Origin: Mannheimia granulomatis | Lineage (GTDB): Bacteria > Pseudomonadota > Gammaproteobacteria > Enterobacterales > Pasteurellaceae | Direction of reading: 5' to 3' | NCBI RefSeq assembly: GCF_011455695.1 | Contig: NZ_CP015030.1 | Span: forward strand, 1,178,001-1,242,000 | Length of the DNA: 64,000 nt | Shown: positions 37,018-46,065 of the stretch, piece after piece | Numbering within the stretch: position 1 is the stretch's first letter | How the letters are laid out: the number at the start of each line of letters is the position of its first letter | Notes under the pieces: generated by a model | Database searches by the model: none | What the model saw: the letters and a program-made list of their open reading frames with translations, nothing else | Told to the model about the DNA's origin: nothing | Translations under genes and position numbers: made by a program

Positions 37018-38106
37018 TTAATCTTCGCCCCAAACTTCTTTAGCAATTTCTTCAACGTGGCGAACTTTTGCCCATTGCTGAGCTTCGGACATAATATTAC
37101 CCTCTTCCGTCGAAGCAAAACCGCATTGTGGGCTTAAACAAAGCTGTTCTAACGGTACATATTTTGCAGCCTCTTGAATGCGGGCTTTGATCTGCTCTTT
37201 ATCTTCCAACTCGGGGAATTTAGAGCTGATTAAGCCTAATACTACGCGCCCTTTATTATTGGCAAAATGCTTTAACGGTTCAAATCCGCCTGAACGCTCA
37301 TCATCATATTCTAAGAAATAGCCATCATAATTGGTTTGACCGAATAAACCATCCGCAATTGGATCGTAAGCCCCTGTTAATAAATAGGAGGATTTATAGT
37401 TACCACGGCAAACATGGGTAGTAATAGTCATGTCTGCCGGCTTATCTGCCAGAATAGCTTGAATATTTGCCACTGCCTGAGCTTTATCTGCTTCAAATGT
37501 CGGTTGCTCAAAGTTATTACATAAGGATCCCCAATAAACATCATCAATCTGTAAATAGCGACACCCCGCTTCATAAAAGGCTTTAATCGCCTCTTTATAA
37601 GCTTGCTGTACATCTTTAGCAAATTCCTCACGCGTCGCATAAATACCATGGTCCCATTGAATCGGATACATTAACTGGTTCGGGCTTGGAATCGTAAATT
37701 TTGCTACTGCACGACCGCCAACAATTGCATTGAATTTTTTGAAATGCTCGATAAACGGATGGCTTGGATTCCAAGAAACTTTGCCACAACAACGAGTATT
37801 ATATGGGCGAACTTCAACGCCTTTAAAAGCATAAGCTTTTTCCGGCACATAGCCCTCAATGCCATTCAGATTTTCTAAGAAATCAATATGCCACCAAGAA
37901 CGATGGTACTCACCGTCTGTTACCACTTGAATTCCTGCATCTAGTTGAGCTTGCACTAATTTTTTTACTTCTGCTTCTACAATTTCATCACGCTCTTCAA
38001 GGGAAATTTGACCTGATTTGTAATCTGAATGTGCTTTTTTCCAAGCATCTGAACGCAAATATGAACCCACGGTATCCGCGTGGAAAGGTAATGTTTTGTT
38101 TGCCAT
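37018..38106 (-). CDS. Short MetE-like methyltransferase (UroD/MetE family, YxjG-type)
   Basis: A 362-residue protein equivalent to the C-terminal catalytic barrel of cobalamin-independent methionine synthase, without the N-terminal half of full MetE (about 750 residues). The zinc site is recognisable: His and Cys in TTHVCRGN, Glu in EYDDERSGG and Cys in LSPQCGFAS; the N-terminal PFHADTVGSYLRS and VTDGEYHRSWWHIDFL are typical of the Bacillus YxjG/YxjH group. Probably transfers a methyl group to homocysteine from an unidentified donor. Lies opposite metC, which makes homocysteine. Confidence 0.85.
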   Translation of the reverse strand: MANKTLPFHADTVGSYLRSDAWKKAHSDYKSGQISLEERDEIVEAEVKKLVQAQLDAGIQVVTDGEYHRSWWHIDFLENLNGIEGYVPEKAYAFKGVEVRPYNTRCCGKVSWNPSHPFIEHFKKFNAIVGGRAVAKFTIPSPNQLMYPIQWDHGIYATREEFAKDVQQAYKEAIKAFYEAGCRYLQIDDVYWGSLCNNFEQPTFEADKAQAVANIQAILADKPADMTITTHVCRGNYKSSYLLTGAYDPIADGLFGQTNYDGYFLEYDDERSGGFEPLKHFANNKGRVVLGLISSKFPELEDKEQIKARIQEAAKYVPLEQLCLSPQCGFASTEEGNIMSEAQQWAKVRHVEEIAKEVWGED

Positions 38107-38229
38107 AATCTTCCTAATTAATGTACGTTAATATGATGTTTTTATCCTAAGTGAATTAAGCTGGATGAACAAGATAAATTCCTCAAACTAAGTTGAAAAT
38201 TATCTGACTTTACGATGAAAAAATTTCAT

Positions 38230-38871
38230 CTAGATACCATACTTTTCACGGTATTCACGCATTTTTGGCAAATAAGGAGCGTATTGTGGCGATTTTTCAA
38301 TAAAGGCAACTAAATCATCAAAGTCCACAATGGAAAATACTTCGCAGTCATAATCACGTTCAACTTCTTGAATTGCAGAAAGTTCGCCTTTGCCCTTTTC
38401 TTTACGGTTTAACGCAATTAATACACCGGCAAGCTCGGCATTGTTTGCATTGATAATTTCCATTGATTCTCGAATTGCCGTGCCGGCAGTAATCACATCA
38501 TCCACCAATAAAATTTTGCCTTTGAGAGGTGCGCCGATTAAATTGCCCCCTTCGCCGTGATCTTTCGCTTCTTTGCGGTTAAAACAACAAGGCTTATCCA
38601 CATCAAATTGGTTGGCTAAAGCCACAGCAACAGTAGTTGCAATCGGAATGCCTTTGTAGGCAGGACCAAACAGCACATCATAATCAATGTTTGAAGCTTG
38701 AATTGCTTGTGCGTAATATTCCCCTAATTTGGCTAAATCACGCCCGGTGTTGAAAAGCCCCGCATTGAAGAAATAAGGGCTGATTCTGCCTGATTTAAGG
38801 GTAAATTCACCAAATTTCAGCACATTACGGCTTAAAGCAAATTCGATAAAGTCATGTTTGTATTGTTGCAT
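38230..38871 (-). CDS. pyrE: Orotate phosphoribosyltransferase
   Basis: A 213-residue pyrimidine-biosynthesis enzyme that joins orotate to PRPP to form OMP. The PRPP-binding motif [17 protein letters not shown] and the flexible-loop segment [13 protein letters not shown] are clear, as is [13 protein letters not shown] at the N-terminal side. The start at 38871 (MQQYKHDF) has AGGAAA upstream and matches the family; an extension to 38910 does not. A USS and a dispersed repeat element lie upstream, towards rlmJ. Confidence 0.97.
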   Translation of the reverse strand: MQQYKHDFIEFALSRNVLKFGEFTLKSGRISPYFFNAGLFNTGRDLAKLGEYYAQAIQASNIDYDVLFGPAYKGIPIATTVAVALANQFDVDKPCCFNRKEAKDHGEGGNLIGAPLKGKILLVDDVITAGTAIRESMEIINANNAELAGVLIALNRKEKGKGELSAIQEVERDYDCEVFSIVDFDDLVAFIEKSPQYAPYLPKMREYREKYGI

Positions 38872-38889
38872 ATCTTTTTTCCTGTTCTG

Positions 38890-38983
38890 ACAAGCGGTTA
38901 TTTTTAGCAAAAATTTTACTTACTACGCTCGCTCCTCTGAGCCATTAGCAAAGCCATGATTCAAATGTAAGCATTTGTACAAA
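38890..38983 (+). repeat. USS-linked dispersed intergenic element, copy A
   Basis: Starts with ACAAGCGGT and contains GCAAAGCC, ATTCAAATG and AAGCATTTGTACAAA. The last part is an inverted repeat (CAAATG/CATTTG). It matches copy B at 29 of 37 positions over 38948-38983 by manual alignment. It fills most of the pyrE-rlmJ gap and ends at the rlmJ stop codon. Confidence 0.5.
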
Positions 38984-39826
38984 TTACTCAGGTGTAATCC
39001 ATTCTAGCTTCCACGAGCCTGTCCCCTCCGGCACTAGTACTTCGGTTAAATAAGGCAGAATATTTTTCATCTGTTGCTCAAGCTGCCAAGGTGGGTTGAT
39101 TATAATCATTCCGCTTGCGGTCATTCCTCGCTGATCACTATCTGGACGAATTGCTAATTCAATTTGTAGAATTTTGCGAATGCCGGTTTCCTGTAAACCA
39201 CGCACAATACGTTTAGTATGTTGGCGTAATACCACCGGATACCAAATCGCATACACGCCGGTAGCAAAACGTTTGTAACCTTCTTCAATCGCTTTTACCA
39301 CCAGTTCATAATCTTCTTTTAGTTCATAAGGAGGATCGATAAGCACAAAGCCACGTCGCTCTTTTGGCGGTAAAGCAGATTTTAATTGTTGGAAACCGTT
39401 TTCACGTTTGGTTTGCACATTTTTCGCTTTAGCAAATTCCTGGCGAAGAAGTGGAAAATCATTCGGGTGCAGTTCGGTTAAAATTGCTCTATCTTGCTCA
39501 CGTAATTGCTGCACCGCCAATAATGGCGAACCGGCATAGTATTTTAACTTTTCGCCACGGTTGCTTTTTTTCAGCTCATTAATATAAAACGCTACGTCTT
39601 CAGGCAAATCATCACGTTCCCACAGGCGAGCAACACCCTCTAAATATTCCCCTGTTTTTTCCGATTCCGCACTTAACAGGCTGTAACGACCACCCCCCGA
39701 ATGGGTATCAAGATATAAAAATCCTTTCTCTTTTTCTTTTAATGAACGCAAAATCAATAGCTGAACAATGTGTTTTAGCACATCAGCGTGATTTCCTGCA
39801 TGGAAACTGTGGCGATAACTAAGCAT
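38984..39826 (-). CDS. rlmJ: 23S rRNA (adenine-2030-N6)-methyltransferase
   Basis: RlmJ (280 residues), a stand-alone N6-adenine methyltransferase modifying A2030 of 23S rRNA. The N-terminus MLSYRHSFHAGNHADVLKH is diagnostic. The SAM-binding region includes FLYLDTHSGGGRY and the catalytic motif IV is FVLIDPPYEL (DPPY). Divergent from ampD with a 58-bp gap. Confidence 0.96.
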   Translation of the reverse strand: MLSYRHSFHAGNHADVLKHIVQLLILRSLKEKEKGFLYLDTHSGGGRYSLLSAESEKTGEYLEGVARLWERDDLPEDVAFYINELKKSNRGEKLKYYAGSPLLAVQQLREQDRAILTELHPNDFPLLRQEFAKAKNVQTKRENGFQQLKSALPPKERRGFVLIDPPYELKEDYELVVKAIEEGYKRFATGVYAIWYPVVLRQHTKRIVRGLQETGIRKILQIELAIRPDSDQRGMTASGMIIINPPWQLEQQMKNILPYLTEVLVPEGTGSWKLEWITPE

Positions 39827-39884
39827 AATCTTCTCTTTTCTAGTAAAATGGTGGATATTTTAACGTATTAACCCTATTTAGACT

Positions 39885-40436
39885 ATGCAAAATTTCAAAA
39901 TCGAAAACGGTTGCCTTACCAATCAAAGGCAGGTATCCTCGCCTCATTTCAGCCAACGTCCGAATGAAAATGATATTTCACTGCTGGTTATTCACTACAT
40001 CAGCCTACCACCGGAAGAATTTGGAGGGGATTTTATCGATCGCTTTTTCCAAGGTACTCTAAACCCAAGCATCCATCCCTATTTTGAAGAAATTAAAGAG
40101 TTGAAGGTATCAGCCCATTGCTTAATTAATCGCAAGGGCGAAATTACCCAGTATGTGAACTTTAATGATATGGCGTGGCACGCCGGTGTGTCTTGCTTTG
40201 ACGGGCGAGATAAATGCAATGAATATTCTATCGGTATTGAGTTGGAGGGCAGTAACAATCAGCCGTTTACTAAAGCTCAATATCATGCTTTAGCCAAACT
40301 GACTAAAGCGATTCAAAAAAGCTATCCGCAGATTACTGATGAACGGATTACAGGGCATAGCAATATTGCCCCGGAACGTAAAATCGACCCTGGGCAATAT
40401 TTTGATTGGGAATACTACAAAAGCCTACTGAAATAA
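39885..40436 (+). CDS. ampD: 1,6-anhydro-N-acetylmuramyl-L-alanine amidase
   Basis: A 183-residue cytoplasmic zinc amidase that recycles anhydro-muropeptides and so limits beta-lactamase-inducing signals. The amidase_2 zinc ligands are His37 in LLVIHYIS, His158 in TGHSNIAPERK and Asp168 in KIDPGQYF; SIGIELEG is also conserved. Its TAA is immediately followed, with no intervening base, by the stop of the convergent rluA. Confidence 0.95.
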   Translation: MQNFKIENGCLTNQRQVSSPHFSQRPNENDISLLVIHYISLPPEEFGGDFIDRFFQGTLNPSIHPYFEEIKELKVSAHCLINRKGEITQYVNFNDMAWHAGVSCFDGRDKCNEYSIGIELEGSNNQPFTKAQYHALAKLTKAIQKSYPQITDERITGHSNIAPERKIDPGQYFDWEYYKSLLK

Positions 40437-41105
40437 TTAAAAATCCGGATCTGCAGTAAAAGTCATCCGTTCACCTGTAATTGGGTGAGTAATAGTGAGC
40501 GATTCTGCGTGTAGGCACAAGCGAGGAGATAGGCTTTTTGCCAGCGGATTAGCATAAAATTTATCGCCAATGATGGGATGTCCTAATGCCAAACTATGCA
40601 CTCGTAACTGATGCGATCGCCCAGTAATAGGTGTTAATTTTACACGAGTCGTATTATTGGCATTATGTGCTAGAATTTCATAATGAGTAATGGCTTTCTT
40701 GCCTCGCTCATAACAAATTTTCTGGCGTGGGCGGTTTTCCCAATCACAAATTAAAGGAAAGTTCATCTCACCTTTATCGCCCACTTTATCGCCTAGCTTG
40801 CCCCAAAGTAACGCAATATAGTGCTTTTTTGGCTCACGCTCACGAAATTGACGTTTTAGCTCTTTTTCCGCCGCTTTGCTTAATGCGAACAATAAAATCC
40901 CGCTGGTTGCCATATCCAAACGGTGAGCAGGCTCAGTAAAACCATATTTTTTCTGAATGCGAGTCATCGCACTGTCAAAATATTCCGGGCGATTGCCCGG
41001 CACCGACAGTAATCCACTCGGTTTGTTAATCACTAAAATATGATTGTCCCGATAAACCTCCTCTAAAAAAGGCTCAAGCGGTGGGTTATATTCAATTAAT
41101 GCCAT
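40437..41105 (-). CDS. rluA: Dual-specificity pseudouridine synthase RluA
   Basis: A 222-residue pseudouridine synthase acting on 23S rRNA U746 and tRNA U32. The catalytic Asp64 lies in AHRLDMATSGILLFALSK, and the start MALIEYNPPLEPF is normal for RluA. Follows rapA by 16 bp on the same strand, the same pairing as in E. coli. Confidence 0.95.
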   Translation of the reverse strand: MALIEYNPPLEPFLEEVYRDNHILVINKPSGLLSVPGNRPEYFDSAMTRIQKKYGFTEPAHRLDMATSGILLFALSKAAEKELKRQFREREPKKHYIALLWGKLGDKVGDKGEMNFPLICDWENRPRQKICYERGKKAITHYEILAHNANNTTRVKLTPITGRSHQLRVHSLALGHPIIGDKFYANPLAKSLSPRLCLHAESLTITHPITGERMTFTADPDF

Positions 41106-41121
41106 ATTATTTATCTTTAAT

Positions 41122-44031
41122 CTACTCTTTATTACTCACAATCACACGCAAGCAGTCTAAACGGTAATTTGCGGTTTCAAGCTGTGCTAAGGTTTCATTT
41201 AGTTGCTGCTCCAAGGCTTCCACTTCATCGGCTCGAATGTTTTTATTTACCATTTTCAGCGATTCCAAGCGGTGTAATTCTGCTTTTAATTTGCTATTTG
41301 CCTCAAACTTTGCCGAATCAATAACCTCTTTTGCCAGACTAACAACAGCTTTTTCACTTGCTTTAATCAATTTTTCAATATCAAGACGTGCCATTTTCGC
41401 AATTTTATTTGCCATCTGCTTATTCATCGGTTTTAGCTGACGTTCAAGGGCTGTAAATGACACCTGCGGTGCAATATTATTACCTTTATTATCCATCAAA
41501 ATCCGAATAGGCGTAGGCGGCAAGAAACGGGTTAAATTCAACCCTTTCGGAGCTTGGACCTCTACCACATAAATGGCTTCTAACAGTAATGTACCTGCTG
41601 GGAGCCCTTTATTTATCAACAAAGAAATCGCAACTTTACCGATATCACCGGAAGTGATTAAGTCAATACCATTTCGGATCATAGGATGATCCCAGGTTAA
41701 AAACTCTACATCTTCACGCATTAGGGCCAATTGGCGATCAAAGGTAATAGTCGTTCCTTCCTCTGCAAGCCCGGGGAAATCAGGCACAAGCATGTGTCCT
41801 GTTGGACTAATCACAATGCTCTTTTCCCCTAAATCTTCTTGCTCAACCCCAATAATATCAAACAAATTCAACGCAAAATTTACCAAGCTTGGATGATTGT
41901 CTTCTTTAGCAATTTCTTGTGCTGTTTGTTGGGCAGCCTCACCACCATTAGAATTTAATTCCAGCAAACGATCTCGCCCTTTCTCTAATTCTAATTTCAA
42001 AGTCTGCCGGCGTTTTGCGTTTTTTGCTAAAAATTCATCAAATTCTAAGCGGTCCGGATTATTGATAAATAATCCCAATTCATTGCCAAATTCTAAAAAC
42101 AATGCTGTCCCTATCGGACAAGTTTCTTCAAAAGCATTTAAGCCCAGGTGATACCACTGAGCCAAAATTTGTTGTGCCGAATGGTTAAAACAAGGCACAT
42201 AAATTTGGATATTACTTTTTTGTCCGATGCGATCTAAACGTCCGATACTCTGTTCCAATAAATCCGGATTATCCGGTAAGTTAAACAGCACTAAATCTTT
42301 AGCAAATTGGAAGTTTCTCCCTTCCGATCCAATGCTTGAACTAATTAGTACCTGCGCTCCCTCTTCTTGTTGAGCAAAGTAGGCGGCTGCTTTATCTCGT
42401 TCTACAATAGACATTTTTTCGTGGAAAACAGCAGAACGAATTGCTTCACGCTCACGTAAAACCTGCTCTAACGCTATTGCAGTATCGGCTTGTTTACAGA
42501 TCACTAAGACTTTTTCATCACGATGATTTTTTAAGAAGGTAATCAGCCACTCAATACGAGGATCAAACTCTACCCATTTCGCATTTGGGTTCATTCGCTG
42601 GAATAAACATTCCGGGTAAAGCAAATCCTTTTGGTTAATGGTTCCCATCATCGCCATTACCTTTAACGCATTCGCATACTGCTTTGGCATTTCAAGGCTG
42701 ATTTGGTGATATTCACGATGCGGGAAGCCTTTTACACCTTGACGGGTATTACGGAATAATACTCGGCTGGTGCCGTGGCGGTCAATCAGCTCACTAATAA
42801 GCTCTTGACGGGCTTGCAAGCGGTCATTTTCATCCGATTTTTTGCTATTAATAGCACGGAACATCGGCTCGGTATCTTGCTCGCTTAGTAGCTCGGAAAT
42901 CGCATTTTGTTCATCATTACTGAGCGGTTTATCATTGAGCAATGTTGCTACTGCATCTGCTACCGGCTGATATTGAGCTTGCTCGGCAACAAAAGCTTGG
43001 TAGTCAAAAAAGCGATCGGCATCTAATAATGCTAAACGGGCAAAATGGCTTTCTTGTCCTAATTGCTCCGGCGTTGCTGTTAAAAGTAGTACAGACGGAA
43101 TCTGCTTGGCTAGTTGTTCAACCAGCTGATAAGCTTGAGAAGGTGCATTTTCCGACCATTCCAAATGGTGAGCCTCATCCACAATCATTAAATCCCACTC
43201 TGCCTCAATTAGCTGCTTGGCTCGAGCAGGAGTGGTTTCCAGCCAATTAATCGAAGTGATCACCAATGATTCACTCTCAAACGGATTTTCACTTACATCC
43301 TCGCCATCTTCATCTCTTTTATCGAAATCGCCGCAGCGTTCCTCATCAAAAAGAGAGAATTTAAGATTAAAGCGGCGAAGCATTTCTACTAGCCATTGAT
43401 GTTGTAAACTTTCCGGCACAAGCACAAGAACCCTTTCCGCTCGCCCGGAGAAAAGCTGCTGCTGTAAAATCATTCCGGCTTCGATAGTTTTGCCTAATCC
43501 GACTTCATCGGCTAACAACACACGAGGCGAAAGACGCTGTCCCACTTCTTTGGCAATATGAAGCTGGTGGGGAATGAGGCTCGCACGAATACCACGTAAG
43601 CCACGTAGAGGCGATTGGTATTGCGCCTGTTGATGTTCCAACGCTCGAAAACGTAATGCAAAACGATCACTTCTATCAATTTGAGCGGAGAATAATCTAT
43701 CTTGCGGCTTGCTAAAACTGATTTTATGATCAAGCAGCATCTCAGGTAGCACAGCTTCTTCGTTATTATCTACCCGTTTACCTAAATAAATAACGGCACC
43801 TTGATTTTCAACCACATCGCTCACCTCAAGCTGCCATCCGTCAAGGCTGGTAATTCGGTCCCCAACTTGAAATTGCACACGAGCCAAAGGCGCCACTGAA
43901 ATAGCATAAACACGCTCTTCCTCTGCTGCAGGAAAATGAAGCGTTACTGTACGGTTATCTACCGCCTTTACAATGCCTAAACCTAAATTATTTTCTGATT
44001 CACTTAGCCAACGTTGACCGACTACAAACAT
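41122..44031 (-). CDS. rapA: RNA polymerase-associated ATPase RapA
   Basis: A 969-residue Swi2/Snf2-type ATPase that binds RNA polymerase and promotes its recycling after termination. The N-terminal Tudor-like part starts [17 protein letters not shown]. Motor motifs are [14 protein letters not shown] (Walker A, about residues 174-187), [10 protein letters not shown] (DEAH), [11 protein letters not shown] and the C-lobe IGRLDRIGQ. Length equals E. coli RapA (968). Forms an operon with rluA. Confidence 0.97.
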   Translation of the reverse strand: MFVVGQRWLSESENNLGLGIVKAVDNRTVTLHFPAAEEERVYAISVAPLARVQFQVGDRITSLDGWQLEVSDVVENQGAVIYLGKRVDNNEEAVLPEMLLDHKISFSKPQDRLFSAQIDRSDRFALRFRALEHQQAQYQSPLRGLRGIRASLIPHQLHIAKEVGQRLSPRVLLADEVGLGKTIEAGMILQQQLFSGRAERVLVLVPESLQHQWLVEMLRRFNLKFSLFDEERCGDFDKRDEDGEDVSENPFESESLVITSINWLETTPARAKQLIEAEWDLMIVDEAHHLEWSENAPSQAYQLVEQLAKQIPSVLLLTATPEQLGQESHFARLALLDADRFFDYQAFVAEQAQYQPVADAVATLLNDKPLSNDEQNAISELLSEQDTEPMFRAINSKKSDENDRLQARQELISELIDRHGTSRVLFRNTRQGVKGFPHREYHQISLEMPKQYANALKVMAMMGTINQKDLLYPECLFQRMNPNAKWVEFDPRIEWLITFLKNHRDEKVLVICKQADTAIALEQVLREREAIRSAVFHEKMSIVERDKAAAYFAQQEEGAQVLISSSIGSEGRNFQFAKDLVLFNLPDNPDLLEQSIGRLDRIGQKSNIQIYVPCFNHSAQQILAQWYHLGLNAFEETCPIGTALFLEFGNELGLFINNPDRLEFDEFLAKNAKRRQTLKLELEKGRDRLLELNSNGGEAAQQTAQEIAKEDNHPSLVNFALNLFDIIGVEQEDLGEKSIVISPTGHMLVPDFPGLAEEGTTITFDRQLALMREDVEFLTWDHPMIRNGIDLITSGDIGKVAISLLINKGLPAGTLLLEAIYVVEVQAPKGLNLTRFLPPTPIRILMDNKGNNIAPQVSFTALERQLKPMNKQMANKIAKMARLDIEKLIKASEKAVVSLAKEVIDSAKFEANSKLKAELHRLESLKMVNKNIRADEVEALEQQLNETLAQLETANYRLDCLRVIVSNKE

Positions 44032-44095
44032 CCTTTTCCTCTAAATAGTAAAATGTCATTATTGTTATTTAAGTTGGTATTTTATCAAATTCTCT

Positions 44096-44208
44096 TATTA
44101 TCCCGCTCGACTATTTTTGCAAAAACGCGACAAACGCTTGAGGTTTGAACGTTGACTCTGCCAACCATTACTATCGGCGAACAATAAAAAGACCGCTTGT
44201 AAGCTGAT
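44096..44208 (-). repeat. USS-linked dispersed intergenic element, copy C (diverged)
   Basis: On the minus strand: ACAAGCGGTC, about 50 nt, then GTTCAAACCTCAAGCGTTTG, followed by a TTTTTGCAAAAAT tract. The CAAAC/GTTTG dyad corresponds to CAAATG/CATTTG of copy A. It occupies much of the 220-bp gap between rapA and the next gene. Confidence 0.35.
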
Positions 44209-44228
44209 AGGTTATCTTACAAGCGGTC
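44191..44228. terminator. Inverted USS pair in reversed (tail-to-tail) order
   Basis: A 13-bp perfect stem GACCGCTTGTAAG (44191-44203) with 44216-44228 and a 12-nt loop. Unlike the other pairs in this window, the complement core comes first and ACAAGCGGT second. It lies 23 bp after the stop of the 118-residue secreted protein, so it could terminate that gene. Confidence 0.6.
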
Positions 44229-44251
44229 ATTTTCGGTTTTAATTTTGCAAA

Positions 44252-44608
44252 TTATTTTTTAGCATCTAACTCTGCTTTATATTCAATATGGTTGCCTTTA
44301 ATTTCAATATCGACATCCAACTCTTGTGTTCCACGTTTGAATTTTAAATCTGCATCGTCATTATTAATTTTAGATTCCAGTACGGTGAAACCTTGGCTTT
44401 TAGCATGATCTGTCGCTTTTTCGGCTAACCCACGCACATCCTTACCTTGTACTTTGTATTCTACCTCAAATTCACCATCTGCTTGGCGTTCAGATTTTAC
44501 GACATCGCCTTGAGGTTGATAAATTTCAGCCGGAATTGTATTACCCGCAAAAGCAGTTGCTGATAAAAATGGGGTCAAAATAACTAATGTTTTTGTGATC
44601 GCTTTCAT
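44252..44608 (-). CDS. Small exported protein of unknown function
   Basis: A 118-residue protein with a clear signal peptide (residues 1-21, cleavage after SATAFA), leaving a mature domain of about 97 residues rich in Lys, Asp and Glu with alternating strand-like stretches (EFEVEYKVQG, DADLKFKRG, ELDVDIEIKGNHIEYKAEL). This pattern suggests a small alpha/beta periplasmic domain. AGGAGAT lies upstream of the start. I do not recognise the family. It is flanked by USS-rich intergenic DNA and a dGTPase-like gene on the same strand. Confidence 0.75.
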   Translation of the reverse strand: MKAITKTLVILTPFLSATAFAGNTIPAEIYQPQGDVVKSERQADGEFEVEYKVQGKDVRGLAEKATDHAKSQGFTVLESKINNDDADLKFKRGTQELDVDIEIKGNHIEYKAELDAKK

Positions 44609-44668
44609 TATAATCTCCTATTAAAAATAAAGCTTATAAATTAGACTTTGGCAAATCCGTTTAGTTCA

Positions 44669-45994
44669 TTACAAACTATCGTAAAGTTTAAAAGCTTGTC
44701 CGTCAGACATGCTCGCCAAATAGTCACAAATCACCCTTGCACGCTTACTTTCGTGTGCATTTTTCCAACGTTCACGAATATTATTCGGCAATAATCTCAT
44801 CGGATCACTGCTTAAAATATCAAACAGCTCCATTAAAATTTGTTGCCCTTTTCGCTCTACCCGCTGAGTTTTCACATCGCAAATAACATATTGATAGACA
44901 AAATCTTTAAGAATTTTCAGCACGCACGCTACATTTGCCGGCAAATAAGCATTATAACGAAGCAGAGGCTCGTCAAATTCCGGCAGCTCTAGCCAGCGTA
45001 CATGAGTAATGAAATGATTTACCAAAGCCCCAATCACATCCTTACGTTCATAGCGATGCTGAGAAAAGAGCTTTTGGCGAATCTCCACAAGGCGCTCTTG
45101 TACCCAATCCGATTGACATTCAGCCAGTAATTTTTCTGCATTTTGCCAAGATTGCGGCGTAACCATTCCGCCCACAATTGCATCTTCCAAGTCGTGCACA
45201 CCGTAAGCAATATCATCGGCTAATTCCATAATACTGCAATCAAGCGATTTATAACGTGTTTTATTCGGCTGGTTCGGATCTTTATTCGGCTCGACCGAAC
45301 AAAACTGCATTCTATCTTTTTCGCTTAACGGTTTCAGTACCCATTCAAAAAAATGCTTGTCGTCATCATAAATCCCTTTACTTTGCGGAAAATGGTGCAA
45401 GTTAATATGGCGGGCATCTGTAATCTCAGGCTGCTTAACAGGCGAAGTTTTTGATAACAACGCCGGATATTTAATCACTCCCAACACGGTGCGGCGAACC
45501 AAGTTCATGCCCGCATTTTCAGTGTAAGGCTCCAGTTGGGTCATAATGCGAAAGGATTGAGCATTGCCCTCAAAGCCGCCAAAGGCATACATTTTATAGT
45601 TCAACGCCATTTCGCCACCATGCCCAAACGGTGGATGCCCGATATCATGAGCAAAGCAGAGAGACTCTATTAAGCTACTTGAAGGCAACAGCGCATTTAA
45701 AATTTCAGGATCCATTGCCACATTCGGCTCAGAGCAAACTGCTTGGAAGCCTTTCCAATCCGCTAATAATTTTTCCCGTAAGCTATTGCCGATTTGTGCG
45801 ACTTCTAACGAATGGGTTAAACGGGTGCGGTAAAAATCATCCTCCCCCACTGCATGAATTTGGGTTTTGGCTTGCAAGCAACGAAAGGCTTCCGAATGCA
45901 GAAGCCTCGCTCTATCGCGTTGAAAAGGCGAGCGGTGATCTTGCTCTCGTTTTTTATCACTCAAATAGCGTTCAATCCAAACTGATGAAATCAT
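44669..45994 (-). CDS. dGTPase-like deoxynucleotide triphosphohydrolase
   Basis: A 441-residue HD-domain protein of the deoxyguanosinetriphosphate triphosphohydrolase-like family, which hydrolyses dNTPs to nucleoside and triphosphate. Metal ligands are visible in YRTRLTHSLEVAQIG (His) and CFAHDIGHPPFGHGGE (His-Asp), with ELADDIAYGVHDLEDAI (Asp) further on; QDHRSPFQRDRARLLHSEAFRCLQAKTQ is conserved. The start at 45994 has GGGAG 7 nt upstream; the in-frame 46015 start is less likely. Divergent from rlmD. Confidence 0.92.
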   Translation of the reverse strand: MISSVWIERYLSDKKREQDHRSPFQRDRARLLHSEAFRCLQAKTQIHAVGEDDFYRTRLTHSLEVAQIGNSLREKLLADWKGFQAVCSEPNVAMDPEILNALLPSSSLIESLCFAHDIGHPPFGHGGEMALNYKMYAFGGFEGNAQSFRIMTQLEPYTENAGMNLVRRTVLGVIKYPALLSKTSPVKQPEITDARHINLHHFPQSKGIYDDDKHFFEWVLKPLSEKDRMQFCSVEPNKDPNQPNKTRYKSLDCSIMELADDIAYGVHDLEDAIVGGMVTPQSWQNAEKLLAECQSDWVQERLVEIRQKLFSQHRYERKDVIGALVNHFITHVRWLELPEFDEPLLRYNAYLPANVACVLKILKDFVYQYVICDVKTQRVERKGQQILMELFDILSSDPMRLLPNNIRERWKNAHESKRARVICDYLASMSDGQAFKLYDSL

Positions 45995-46065
45995 ATTTAC
46001 TCCCATTTTCCCCAAAAGGCTTTTCTTATATAATACACCTATTTTTGACTATTTTATCATCTTAA

